From contig JBPCNX010000099.1 in NCBI GenBank assembly GCA_051000815.1, positions 1 to 64,000 of the forward strand: DNA of 64,000 nt, written 5' to 3'. Positions 43,111 to 51,191 of this stretch are shown here, in pieces (the stretch's first letter is position 1; every line of letters begins with the position of its first letter). The notes beneath the pieces are model-generated. The model was not told the origin of the DNA. It searched no databases and saw only the letters and a program-made list of their open reading frames with translations. This DNA is from PSRF01 sp051000815 (GTDB taxonomy: Bacteria > Acidobacteriota > Blastocatellia > Pyrinomonadales > Pyrinomonadaceae). The position numbers were made by a program, and so were the translations under genes.

Positions 43111-44142
43111 TCACTTAAAGGTCAGCATTCCGATAGCGCCGTCTTTCCCGGTTGACCAGCCTACAATTTGACTTTGACCGCTTCGGACAAAACTCAGCGT
43201 ATCGAAACCGGGACCCTCAAGTTGTTGCCAGCTATGACCATCATCAGTTGAGTAGTCAGCGCCGGAAGGCCCGACCGCGACGATAGTCCTGACTTTGGAT
43301 CTTCCGCGGCCAGGGACGTAAGCCACAACTGAGCGATAACCGGAGAGCCCTTTTCCTAACGACCAGGTGATGCCCCCGTCGCTTGTTAGCGCCAGGTTCT
43401 CGATCGCCTCTCCTTCTTTTGTGTAATCGCCACCGACAATTACACCGTGGCGCGCGTCACGAAAAGCGATCGAGAAGGCGCCTGTAGATGAACCAGCATT
43501 GATTGGCGTATCGGAAATCTTCCAGGTACGACCGCGATCGCTTGTCCGGAGTACGCGCGACTTGCTGGCGCCACCGGTGGCGATCCAGGCGTGCGCCGGC
43601 CCCACGAGTGAAATGTTTGTACCGCTTGCCGCAAATGCTCCTTCATTCGGCAGCGCCGCCGGCAGAGAGGTTGACGGCACGCGTTTCCAAATCCGGCCAC
43701 CATTATCGGTTGTCAGGATGCAGAACTGACCATCGATTGAATCGCCTATGACGATTCCGTGATCGGCGTCCCAAAAAGACATCGAGTCATAAAACCCTTT
43801 CGGATCGTCGTTCTTGAATTGAAGCGTCCAGGTGGCTCCGGCGTCGGTGGTTTTGTAAATGCGCGAAGCGTCGCCATTGCCGATCGAAAGAGTGTAAGCA
43901 GTTCGCGCGTCAACGGCATCGATGTCGCGAAAGTCGAGCTTGTCTGAAGTGACGGTTAACTTTTGCCAGGTTGTTCCGCCATCCGTTGTCCGCAATATTG
44001 TGCTGTCCGAACCACTGGCCCAGGCGACGCGATCGCTGACGGCGCTCACGCCCCGCAGCCGCGCCGTTACACCACTGCTTTGCAGCGTCCAATGTGGCGC
44101 GAGAACGATAAGAACGCCGGCGATGATGAATGCTGGATTCAA
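43111..44142 (-). CDS. Exported YCF48/BNR-repeat-like beta-propeller protein
   Basis: A 343-residue protein with a hydrophobic N-terminal signal (residues ~3-20) and five to six BNR-type blades (ILRTTDGGTTWQKL, IYKTTDAGATWTLQF, LRTSDRGRTWKIS, LTSDGGITWSLGKGL, YSTDDGHSWQQLEG), similar to photosystem-assembly factor YCF48 and sialidase-type repeats. Binding or scaffolding is more likely than catalysis. The TTG at 44142 is chosen as start because GGGAGGT lies six bases upstream. The longer frame from 44205 would put extra residues before the signal. Confidence 0.8.
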   Translation of the reverse strand: MNPAFIIAGVLIVLAPHWTLQSSGVTARLRGVSAVSDRVAWASGSDSTILRTTDGGTTWQKLTVTSDKLDFRDIDAVDARTAYTLSIGNGDASRIYKTTDAGATWTLQFKNDDPKGFYDSMSFWDADHGIVIGDSIDGQFCILTTDNGGRIWKRVPSTSLPAALPNEGAFAASGTNISLVGPAHAWIATGGASKSRVLRTSDRGRTWKISDTPINAGSSTGAFSIAFRDARHGVIVGGDYTKEGEAIENLALTSDGGITWSLGKGLSGYRSVVAYVPGRGRSKVRTIVAVGPSGADYSTDDGHSWQQLEGPGFDTLSFVRSGQSQIVGWSTGKDGAIGMLTFK

Positions 44143-44154
44143 GTCTACCTCCCG

Positions 44155-44340
44155 AAATGGAATGGCAAAGGACACCAGCCGCGGATGAACACCAGTCAGA
44201 AGCAATCAGCCGCGGATTACGCGGATGAACGCTGACCAGAACACATCAAACCGTAAACCCAGTCACTGTGAGCAAGCGTCCGGCTCTCTTTTCAATGCCT
44301 AATCCGCGTCTATTTGCGTAATCCGCGGCTTGCTCTCTTG
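44155..44340. repeat. GCGGATTACGCGGAT-word repeats
   Basis: CCGCGGATGAAC and CCGCGGATTACGCGGATGAAC on the left are answered by TAATCCGCGTCTATTTGCGTAATCCGCGG on the right (44300-44330). The right arm overlaps the end of the downstream pseudouridine synthase gene. Confidence 0.65.
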
Positions 44341-45243
44341 TCCTAGTCTCCTGTTACTCTCAAAAAATCTCTCGCTGCCGGTTAAGGGGTCGCTGAATTC
44401 AATCGAGCGTGCCAAGAGCTGTAACGGTTTGGAGAAATCATCCTGGCGATCCGAATGTGCGACGAAGACTTCGTCCGGGTACAGTCGATCGTTGAGGATG
44501 GGAATTCCTAATGCCGCCAGGTGTACGCGTAGTTGATGCTTCTTTCCTGTGCGCGGGAGCAACTCAAACCGCGCGAAGCCGTCCTCCTGCTCGAGTAGTT
44601 TAAGATCCGTTTCGGCATTTGGCTTTCCCGGAATCTCCCGCATGCGAAAGAACGGTTCCCCGGAAACAATCCGACTCCGCCGCGTTGTGGGAAGATCTCG
44701 GCAACTGCCAGAAATCGCCGGCGTCAAAGCTTCGTAGACTTTTCTAACTTTCCGTTCACGAAACAGCGACGTGTAATGACCTCGAGTCTTTGGATTAAGA
44801 GAAAAGAGCACAATGCCTGCGGTTTCGCGATCAAGGCGATGGACAGGAACCAGGACATCCGGCTGGCCCTGATTTCGCAACCGCACAAGAAGCGTTTCCT
44901 GGAGGTAGCGCCCCGAGGGAACGACTGGGAGAAAATGAGGTTTGTCGACGACGAGGAGATCATGGTCCTGATAGATGATGACTTCGGCGAAGGGGATTCG
45001 AGTTTCATGCTCAAGCTCGCGGTAATAGAAGATGCGAGCGCCGATCCGGTAAGAGCTTGCAGGATTCAAACGCAGTCCCGCTTCATCTACAACCACGCCC
45101 TTTGACATCCGCGAAGTCCAGGTTTCGCAAGTGATCCTCGGATAGTGTTCAATGAGAAAATCGAGAACGGTTTTCCATTGACCCGCCGGAAGCGTCTGGC
45201 TACTCGGGGCGACGCCCGCAATGATGGGTAGAGGTGTGCTCAC
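44299..45243 (-). CDS. RluA-family pseudouridine synthase
   Basis: Isomerises uridine to pseudouridine in RNA. The ~314-residue protein has the RluA catalytic motif PVHRLDRETAGIVLFSL with the catalytic Asp. Upstream is VIIYQDHDLLVVDKPHFLPVVPSG and downstream are GKKHQLRVHLAALGIPILND and the Arg-rich RRSRIVSGEPFF. An S4-like N-terminal segment is weak (WTSRMSKGVVVDEAGL). The GTG at 45243 is favoured over TTG 45249 because CAGG stands seven bases before it. The exact RNA target cannot be told; the closest pattern I know is the TruC/RluA-like group. Confidence 0.88.
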   Translation of the reverse strand: MSTPLPIIAGVAPSSQTLPAGQWKTVLDFLIEHYPRITCETWTSRMSKGVVVDEAGLRLNPASSYRIGARIFYYRELEHETRIPFAEVIIYQDHDLLVVDKPHFLPVVPSGRYLQETLLVRLRNQGQPDVLVPVHRLDRETAGIVLFSLNPKTRGHYTSLFRERKVRKVYEALTPAISGSCRDLPTTRRSRIVSGEPFFRMREIPGKPNAETDLKLLEQEDGFARFELLPRTGKKHQLRVHLAALGIPILNDRLYPDEVFVAHSDRQDDFSKPLQLLARSIEFSDPLTGSERFFESNRRLGQESKPRITQIDAD

Positions 45244-45396
45244 GGTCAAACCTGAGGTTGTGGCCGAGCCGAATTGAAAATCGCAATCTTTTGACGATCG
45301 TGCGCGAAAGGCCTTTCGTCAATTGTTTGACAGTCGTTCACTGCTGCGAGTGCTTTGGATCGTTAAATGTTTGCAGGTAGAGGGCCGCCTCGTAGT

Positions 45397-45975
45397 TTAC
45401 ACGCGCCGGCCCTGGGCTGATTCTTCAATTAGCTTTCGCAGTCGTTTGAGTCGAGTCTCTTCCTGCTTTGCGCTTACGACCCACCACATCGCCATCTTGC
45501 GATAGGAAGGCGGTTGCGACTCGAAAAACTTTGCCGCCACTTTGTTCTTTCGTAATTCCTTCGCGTAAGCTTCAGGAAGTTGCGGCGTTCGTTGCTCGTA
45601 GGCGTAGATACCGGACTTATTTTCCAATCGAGCAGCATAGGCCTTTTCACCGGCTGCCTTCATACGGCCTTTCTTGGTCAGTTCAGCGACGCGCTTAATG
45701 TTAACCGCACTCCAGACGCTGCGTGCTCGTCGTGGTGTAAATCTGATCTTGTAACTGGTTTCATTCAGACTCTTTCGGATCCCGTCGATCCAGCCGTAGC
45801 ACAACGCCTCGTCAACAGATTCGGGCCAGGTGATACTGGGCTTACCAGAATCCTTTTTGTGAAAGCCGACCCACAACTCCGTGGCGCTGGCGTGATTTCT
45901 TGCCAGCCATTTGCCAAAGTCGAGTGGTGTATTGAAGAAAGTGGGTTGTAATTCTGATGCTTTTTGGCCAACCAT
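45397..45975 (-). CDS. YdeI/OmpD-associated family protein
   Basis: A 192-residue soluble protein of the YdeI family. Recognisable segments are FGKWLARNHASATELWVGFHKKDSG, ITWPESVDEALCYGWIDGIRKSLN, YKIRFTPRRARSVWSAVN and PPSYRKMAMWWVVSAKQEETRLKRL. These proteins have been linked to stress or antimicrobial-peptide tolerance in some bacteria, but no activity is established. It is preceded by an AGTAGTC repeat tract, and no strong ribosome-binding site is visible. Confidence 0.88.
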   Translation of the reverse strand: MVGQKASELQPTFFNTPLDFGKWLARNHASATELWVGFHKKDSGKPSITWPESVDEALCYGWIDGIRKSLNETSYKIRFTPRRARSVWSAVNIKRVAELTKKGRMKAAGEKAYAARLENKSGIYAYEQRTPQLPEAYAKELRKNKVAAKFFESQPPSYRKMAMWWVVSAKQEETRLKRLRKLIEESAQGRRV

Positions 45976-45982
45976 TTCAAGA

Positions 45983-46080
45983 GTAGTCAGTAGACGGTAG
46001 ACTGCACTGTAGACAGGAGCCAGTAGTCAGTAGACAGGAGCCAGTAGTCAGTAGTCAGCACTACTGTCGACTGTCTACTG
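45983..46080. repeat. AGTAGTCAGTAGAC-word tandem repeats
   Basis: At least four copies of AGTAGTCAGTAGAC-like words, some with a direct GGAGCC joint, followed at the right end by the complementary ACTGTCGACTGTCTACTG. The architecture is the same as the other intergenic dyads, with yet another word. Confidence 0.8.
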
Positions 46081-46482
46081 CTTTCCCGTGAAGAGTGTCG
46101 TCCCATCCACAAAGCAAAGTGCGTTGCCCCAGGGATCCTTTACATAGAATGAGCGCTCGCCCCAGGGGCGCACAACAATCTCTCCCGCGCTCGCGCCGTG
46201 AACATCTTCATCGGAGAGGCAGTTCATTTCTTTGGCGCGTTCATACACCTCTTCAAGCCTATCCACGGCGAAATAGATCTTGTCGGGTAGCGGCCTGGCT
46301 TGTTCTCCTCCGGCGGTTACATCGACGAGGGCCAGAATTACCGGCCCACAGTCGATATAGTGACGCGAAGCGTAAGGTATTCTTCTGCCCCGATCGCTGA
46401 GCAGCTTTCCGTAAAACTCTTCAGCCTGATCCAGATCCGACACTTGCAGGATGACGCGGAAGAGCGCCGGGGCGGTAGGCAT
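46075..46482 (-). CDS. VOC-superfamily (glyoxalase/bleomycin-resistance-like) protein
   Basis: A 135-residue protein of the vicinal-oxygen-chelate fold, with the two beta-alpha-beta-beta-beta halves visible: FRVILQVSDLDQAEEFYGKLL, then IYFAVDRLEEVYERAKEM, and WGERSFYVKDPWGNALCFVDG with the C-terminal metal-ligand region. The substrate is unknown; lyase, isomerase and sequestration roles all occur in this family. The ATG at 46482 is supported by AGAGGAGAAG upstream. Confidence 0.85.
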   Translation of the reverse strand: MPTAPALFRVILQVSDLDQAEEFYGKLLSDRGRRIPYASRHYIDCGPVILALVDVTAGGEQARPLPDKIYFAVDRLEEVYERAKEMNCLSDEDVHGASAGEIVVRPWGERSFYVKDPWGNALCFVDGTTLFTGKQ

Positions 46483-46514
46483 CGTTCTTCTCCTCTGATC
46501 GCTTGAGCAACGCC

Positions 46515-47219
46515 CTAGCGGACAGTGCCAGCCGGCAGGCGGACGCTCCGATTAAGAATCACACCAAACTCAGTTCCGGACTTAACTTCAGCTTCTTTCT
46601 CTTTTTCGTAAACCCTCGCGGCCGTGCCGAGTCCGCCCCCAATGAGTGCGCCGATTCCGGCGCCTTTACCGCCGCCCGCAATTGCACCGATGAGCGCTCC
46701 GGTCGCCGCGCCGCCGCCGATAAAGACCGCGTCACGTTTACGATTGCCGGTTCCTTCAACCGTGCCCTCGTTGTCGGCGTTTATATCATCCGCCTGCAGG
46801 CTGCTTAGAGAGCCGTTGATTACAGCTGTCCTCCCGTTTGGCAGCGCGACAGATGCAAAGCTGACATCAATGCTTCCGGGTGAACGGCGCTGGGCGCGCT
46901 TAACCGTATTAACGCGGCCCCAGATCTTGCTTCCCACTGGAATCACTTCAGCGCCCCCGCTGTGAACCGGTTCAGTTACGGTGGTGGAAAAGCGATCGCC
47001 AACACGTGCGTTTCTCGAATTCAATTCCTCGTTGAGACGGACGCGGATGACAGTGTCGGCCGGCACGGTGTAATACGTGATCGCGACAGCCGGCCTTCGT
47101 GCTCTTGGTCTGCGTCGCCGTTGGCCTGCGCCGAAAGTCGGCAGAACACTTCCGGCGATGAGAGCAATTAGAATCAACAGATTCGTCGAACGCTGCAACA
47201 GCTTGAAATTATTCTTCAT
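46515..47219 (-). CDS. Exported glycine-zipper protein
   Basis: A 234-residue exported protein. The signal peptide (residues ~1-31, ending PTFGAG) is followed by an Arg-rich segment. A beta-rich domain (~40-150) has VPADTVIRVRLNEELNSRNARVGDRF, which resembles domains found before DUF4384- or TrbI-like segments; I do not assign it. A glycine zipper comes next (~165-200; AATGALIGAIAGG and IGALIGGGLGTA) and a short polar tail ends the protein. The start ATG 47219 is fixed by GGAGGAG; the longer frame from 47333 is not needed. An envelope-associated role is inferred. Confidence 0.82.
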   Translation of the reverse strand: MKNNFKLLQRSTNLLILIALIAGSVLPTFGAGQRRRRPRARRPAVAITYYTVPADTVIRVRLNEELNSRNARVGDRFSTTVTEPVHSGGAEVIPVGSKIWGRVNTVKRAQRRSPGSIDVSFASVALPNGRTAVINGSLSSLQADDINADNEGTVEGTGNRKRDAVFIGGGAATGALIGAIAGGGKGAGIGALIGGGLGTAARVYEKEKEAEVKSGTEFGVILNRSVRLPAGTVR

Positions 47220-47394
47220 GATCTTCACTCCTCCAGTGTTGTTGTGTACCGCTCGGGAGTTCCTTGAGTTCTCAAGCCCGTGCTTCTTGAAAGTGGACAG
47301 GGTAACCATAGCGGGGGAACGGAACGAGTTCATAGACTTCTAATTACGTGCTTTCACGCCAATGTGCAAGCTGAGAGCCGGAATTGGAGGTGTC

Positions 47395-48012
47395 TCAGGT
47401 TTTCCGCAAACACCAGTTCGACATGGAGCGCGCGTGATGAACCAGCACGGTCTTTAACGGCTCAAGCCACTCCCCGCCGAGCCTCGTTGTCATTGCCAGA
47501 AGCATTTCCTCATCGACGAGGAACCGGTCGCTTCCATCCGGAAGGTGATAGCGTCGCCCCTCGATTTGTTTTATTTCATCACTGATGCCGGCGGTGGACG
47601 CGAGTCGCGCGAAAAAGATTCCGCCAGGCGCCAGAACCCGCCACATCTCTTTTACCATGTCTGACCAATGTTCTTCGTCCCTGGCGAAATGAAGCACGGC
47701 ACTGCTGATAACCACATCAAAGCTGGCAACATCGAATGACATCCTTTCGACCGGGCCAACACGAAAATTGTCAGAGGGCAGATGAGGAGCCAGCAACGAG
47801 GCCCGGTTCCTCACCTGCGCAATCGCTTCAGCGGACTGATCAACAGCGAAAACGTTATACCGGGTCTTGAAAAAGTAAATGAGATTACGACCGTCGCCGC
47901 AGCCGGCATCGAGGAGCCGCATGTCAGGACTGAGTCGGCCTTTCAGCAACTGGTCGAACAGATAGATGTCAATGCCGGCAAACCACTCCTGTAAGTTCAA
48001 ATGTTGCGTCAT
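47395..48012 (-). CDS. Class I SAM-dependent methyltransferase
   Basis: A 205-residue methyltransferase with SAM motif I LLDAGCGDGRNLIYF, motif II VFAVDQSAEAIAQ, motif IV-like DVVISSAVLHFARD, and MWRVLAPGGIFFARL. It resembles TehB/UbiE-type small-molecule methyltransferases. The start ATG 48012 is preferred to the in-frame codon five residues earlier. Substrate unknown. The gene diverges from yacL. Confidence 0.85.
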   Translation of the reverse strand: MTQHLNLQEWFAGIDIYLFDQLLKGRLSPDMRLLDAGCGDGRNLIYFFKTRYNVFAVDQSAEAIAQVRNRASLLAPHLPSDNFRVGPVERMSFDVASFDVVISSAVLHFARDEEHWSDMVKEMWRVLAPGGIFFARLASTAGISDEIKQIEGRRYHLPDGSDRFLVDEEMLLAMTTRLGGEWLEPLKTVLVHHARSMSNWCLRKT

Positions 48013-48273
48013 TGAAAAGGTTCGCAAGCGAGGCGTAGCGGCGCGATACGTCTGCCTGGGTAGTGCCCGGTTCCTTCTTTACGCTAACCCGCCCGGTCGG
48101 TTCGATCTAACCATGCGTAATTCGCAGGAGGTTCTAATTAAGGCGGCTGGATTCTGCCGGGACAGAAGACAGTATACTCCCGCAACTTGCAGCGATTTGG
48201 CCGAAGATTCTCAGTGAAGGTTCAGGGGGGATGTTTGCTTAGTCAATACTTGAAGGAAGAATGCTAAAACGTT

Positions 48274-48322
48274 CAGTCACAAAAGGTTTTTGGTGACTGC
48301 CACGTTAAGGCCGTGTTAATAT
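48274..48322 (+). promoter_or_regulatory. Hairpin and possible promoter before yacL
   Basis: CAGTCAC (48274-48280) and GTGACTG (48293-48299) form a hairpin with A- and T-rich inner arms. TAATAT (48317-48322) could be a -10 box with TGACTG 17 bp upstream. If so, transcription would begin only a few bases before ATG 48332. The rest of the 304-bp spacer shows nothing else. Confidence 0.3.
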
Positions 48323-48331
48323 TCGACCGTT

Positions 48332-49444
48332 ATGCATGCCGATGTCGTCATCATCCGGCTCGTCTTTACCGCCATTTTGGTAGCAGCAGGTTATGTGCTT
48401 CGACCAATCAATGGGGATCGATGGATCTCTGCGGGCGTTGGCGCCTTGATCGCCGTTTGTATCATTCTCTTTGAACTTCGGATTCGACGCGCCACACTTA
48501 AGACCTTGATAGGAGCCGCGGTCGGCTCGATCATGGGAATCATCGGTGCGTTTTTGATCGGTTCTTTGATCAGCCGGCAGGAGTCGATGGCGGTGGCGCC
48601 TGAAGTCAAGACATTTGTTACCCTTGCGCTGACGTTTTTCATGGCTTACGTAGGATTGATGGTCGGCGCCGCGAAGGGCGACTATCTTGAACTCTCAGCG
48701 TTGGGTGGCATCCTTACCGAGAAGGCTTCTCGTCGTGATCTAAAGATTCTCGATACATCGGTGATTATCGATGGGCGCATCGCCGACGTCGCGGAAACTG
48801 GTTTTCTCACCGGCTCGCTAATTATTCCTCAGTTTATTCTTCGTGAACTGCAACAGGTCGCCGACTCTCCCGATTCATCCAAGCGCCAGCGTGGCCGCCG
48901 TGGTCTGGACATGCTGCATAGACTTCAGAACAACAGCTCCCTCGACATTCAGATAGTGGAAACGGATTTCCCCTCCGTTCGCGAGGTCGACCTGAAGCTG
49001 ATTGAACTTGGCAAGCAATTGGATGCGGTAATCGTGACCAATGACTTCAATCTCAATAAGGTCTCACAACTGCGCGGCGTCAGCGTGCTAAACATCAACG
49101 AACTGGCGAATGCCTTAAAACCGGTCGTGCTGCCGGGTGAAGCGATGCGCGTCTTCATTCTCAAGGAGGGTAAGGAATACAACCAGGGCGTTGCCTACCT
49201 TGACGACGGCACGATGGTGGTCGTTGATAATGCGCGGAAGCTGATTGGCAAAAATGCGGACATTGCAGTTACCAGCGTGCTGCAAACAACCGCCGGTAAG
49301 ATGATCTTTGGACGTCTTTGGGAAGACGCTGAGAACGGGAATGGGGAGCATCGCACGAACGGAGCGGCGCGCCGCCAACCTCGTGACTCACGCAGTACGC
49401 CCGGTCCGGTTCGCATCTCCGACAGTGAACCTGTCATGGAATAA
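48332..49444 (+). CDS. YacL-like PIN/TRAM-domain membrane protein
   Basis: A 370-residue protein with four membrane helices (residues ~6-22, 32-50, 57-80 and 92-112). A cytoplasmic PIN nuclease domain follows (~140-260; ILDTSVIIDGRIADV with the first acidic residue, and VIVTNDFNLNKVSQLRGV), then a TRAM domain (~275-330; LKEGKEYNQGVAYLDDGTMVVV). This is the YacL architecture, which commonly precedes ispD and ispF, as here. RNA cleavage at the membrane is likely but not established. The start ATG 48332 may be near-leaderless. Confidence 0.9.
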   Translation: MHADVVIIRLVFTAILVAAGYVLRPINGDRWISAGVGALIAVCIILFELRIRRATLKTLIGAAVGSIMGIIGAFLIGSLISRQESMAVAPEVKTFVTLALTFFMAYVGLMVGAAKGDYLELSALGGILTEKASRRDLKILDTSVIIDGRIADVAETGFLTGSLIIPQFILRELQQVADSPDSSKRQRGRRGLDMLHRLQNNSSLDIQIVETDFPSVREVDLKLIELGKQLDAVIVTNDFNLNKVSQLRGVSVLNINELANALKPVVLPGEAMRVFILKEGKEYNQGVAYLDDGTMVVVDNARKLIGKNADIAVTSVLQTTAGKMIFGRLWEDAENGNGEHRTNGAARRQPRDSRSTPGPVRISDSEPVME

Positions 49445-49446
49445 GA

Positions 49447-49541
49447 CGGTGATGGGTGATCGGTAATGGGTGATAGGTAAGGAAAGTTCCCAACAGAGAC
49501 AGCTTCTTACCCATCAACCAGCACTTGTCACCCATCACTTC
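49447..49541. repeat. GGGTGAT-word dyad between yacL and ispD
   Basis: GTGATGGGTGATCGGTAATG on the left is answered by CCCATCAACCAG and GTCACCCATCAC on the right, ending just before the ispD start. Confidence 0.8.
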
Positions 49542-49546
49542 GTCGT

Positions 49547-50230
49547 ATGAATGTCGCAATCATTGCTGCCGCCGGGCAGGGCAAGCGGATGGGCAGCAAG
49601 CGAGCCAAGCAATTCCTGGAACTCGCAGGGACTCCAGTCATAATTCACACTCTCAAAGCCTTCGAGAAGTGTGACGCAATTCAAGAAATTATCTTAGTCT
49701 TACCGGAAACTGATGTAGCCGGCTTCAGCTCTCTTGCCAACGAATACGAGTTGCGAAAGCTGCGCGGCGTTGTTCCCGGAGGGGCAACGCGGGCTGCATC
49801 AGTCTTACGTGGGCTTGAGGCTTTAGATCCGGCTGCTGTGGATATCGTGGCTGTGCACGACGGTAGTCGTCCTTTTGTAACGCCCGATGAGATCGCGCAA
49901 ACGGTTGCCGCAGCCGAGCTTGATGGCGCTGCGATTCTGGTTGCCGCTGAGGTAGACACAGTAAAGGAAGTCCGGCATGGAGCGGTGGTGAAAACAATGC
50001 CGCGGGAGAGTTTGCGCCGCGCCCTCACACCCCAATGCTTTCGTTATCCGCTGCTGCGGATGGCTTTCCGAAAGGTTGATGAGTTGGATACCGCGCTGAC
50101 AGACGAGAGTTCGTTGGTGGAGCGTCTGGGCGTGAAGGTGACGATTGTTGAAGGCAGTTCGAGAAACATTAAGATTACGCATCCGGAAGATCTCGTTATC
50201 GCCGAGGCGATGATGACAAGGGAGCTTTGA
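49547..50230 (+). CDS. ispD: 2-C-methyl-D-erythritol 4-phosphate cytidylyltransferase
   Basis: Transfers CMP from CTP to MEP in isoprenoid synthesis. The 227-residue protein has the nucleotide-binding loop IIAAAGQGKRMGSKRAKQF, VAVHDGSRPFVTPDEI, VKTMPRESLRRALTPQCF, and a C-terminal KITHPEDLVIAEAM. All catalytic Lys/Arg regions are present. It is followed by ispF with a repeat dyad between them, so yacL-ispD-ispF form one transcription unit or neighbouring ones. Confidence 0.96.
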   Translation: MNVAIIAAAGQGKRMGSKRAKQFLELAGTPVIIHTLKAFEKCDAIQEIILVLPETDVAGFSSLANEYELRKLRGVVPGGATRAASVLRGLEALDPAAVDIVAVHDGSRPFVTPDEIAQTVAAAELDGAAILVAAEVDTVKEVRHGAVVKTMPRESLRRALTPQCFRYPLLRMAFRKVDELDTALTDESSLVERLGVKVTIVEGSSRNIKITHPEDLVIAEAMMTREL

Positions 50231-50338
50231 ACTTTGTACTTAGTGCTTTGGTTTTTCTGACGGTGCTCAGCTGGAACCAGACGAGAGGAACGAGTAGACA
50301 AGCTCCAAGAACAAAGTACAAAGCACAAAGAACAAAGC
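50228..50338. repeat. ACTTTGTACTTAG-word dyad between ispD and ispF
   Basis: TTGAACTTTGTACTTAGTGC on the left is answered by ACAAAGTACAAAGCACAAAG on the right. The same word family recurs at 55616-55745. Confidence 0.8.
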
Positions 50339-50383
50339 AAATCTTCAGGTTGAATTAAGCAAGTCCAACGTTCGTGGTTAAGA

Positions 50384-50866
50384 ATGTTCCGCATCGGCAT
50401 TGGCAACGACACCCACCGCCTGGTTGAAGGCCGCCCACTTATTCTTGGTGGCGTGCACGTGGCAGCGGCCCGTGGTGCAGAGGGGCATTCAGATGCAGAC
50501 GCCCTGACTCACGCTATTGCTGATGCCATTCTGGGCGCAATCTGCGAAGGCGATCTTGGGGTTCATTTTCCCGACCGCGATGAGCGATGGAAGGACGCTG
50601 ACAGCCTGCAACTACTCTCGCGCGTCATGTGGCTGGCGCACGAACGTGGTCTGCGCATTGTTAATCTGGACGCAACGATAATACTCGAGGAGCCTAAACT
50701 TCGGCCCTACATGCTCTCCATTCGCCAGAACATTGCTGCCACTCTCGGAGTCGAACTTGGTTGCGTCAGTGTCAAGGCAAAGACAGGCGAGGGATTGGAC
50801 GCAGTAGGACAAGGTCTTGCAGTAACAACCCAGGCGATCGTTCTCCTTGAAAATGTTAATCGCTAA
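50384..50866 (+). CDS. ispF: 2-C-methyl-D-erythritol 2,4-cyclodiphosphate synthase
   Basis: Cyclises CDP-ME2P to MEcPP with loss of CMP. The 160-residue protein has metal ligands in IGIGNDTHRL (Asp9, His11) and the conserved EGHSDADALTHAIADAILGA, followed by GDLGVHFPD and SVKAKTGEGLDAVGQG. The start is ATG 50384. The 3' end overlaps the start of a small membrane-protein gene. Confidence 0.96.
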   Translation: MFRIGIGNDTHRLVEGRPLILGGVHVAAARGAEGHSDADALTHAIADAILGAICEGDLGVHFPDRDERWKDADSLQLLSRVMWLAHERGLRIVNLDATIILEEPKLRPYMLSIRQNIAATLGVELGCVSVKAKTGEGLDAVGQGLAVTTQAIVLLENVNR

Positions 50867-51191
50867 TGAAAAGAAGCTACTAGTAATTTCGGCGGGGGTG
50901 TTTTGTGGACTTACGATCTTCCAAATTGCCTTCTTCTGCAACAGCGAACCGAATAAAAGGATATTCGAACCTGTCGATCAGCTCATGAAGTACTTCCTGT
51001 CGCCGGGGATCATCATTTGTTTCGTCCTTCCGTGGAGTCCAGATCTCTACGCGACCAATCCTGGCCTATTGGCTTTCCCCATTGCAGTAAACTCGTTTCT
51101 TTATTCAGGACTGTTTGTCTGCCTTTGGTTGCTGGCAAGGAAACTGCGGGTTCGCACAGAAGTGTATGAGACCTCAGGATGTCATTCGTAA
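50853..51191 (+). CDS. Hypothetical small membrane protein
   Basis: A 112-residue protein with three predicted membrane helices (residues ~8-27, 46-62 and 73-93). I recognise no family. It overlaps the end of ispF by 14 bp and the start of deoA by 26 bp, which is what a tightly packed operon gene would do. It could also be a chance frame. ATG 50853 is the better start; no strong ribosome-binding site is visible. Confidence 0.55.
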   Translation: MLIANEKKLLVISAGVFCGLTIFQIAFFCNSEPNKRIFEPVDQLMKYFLSPGIIICFVLPWSPDLYATNPGLLAFPIAVNSFLYSGLFVCLWLLARKLRVRTEVYETSGCHS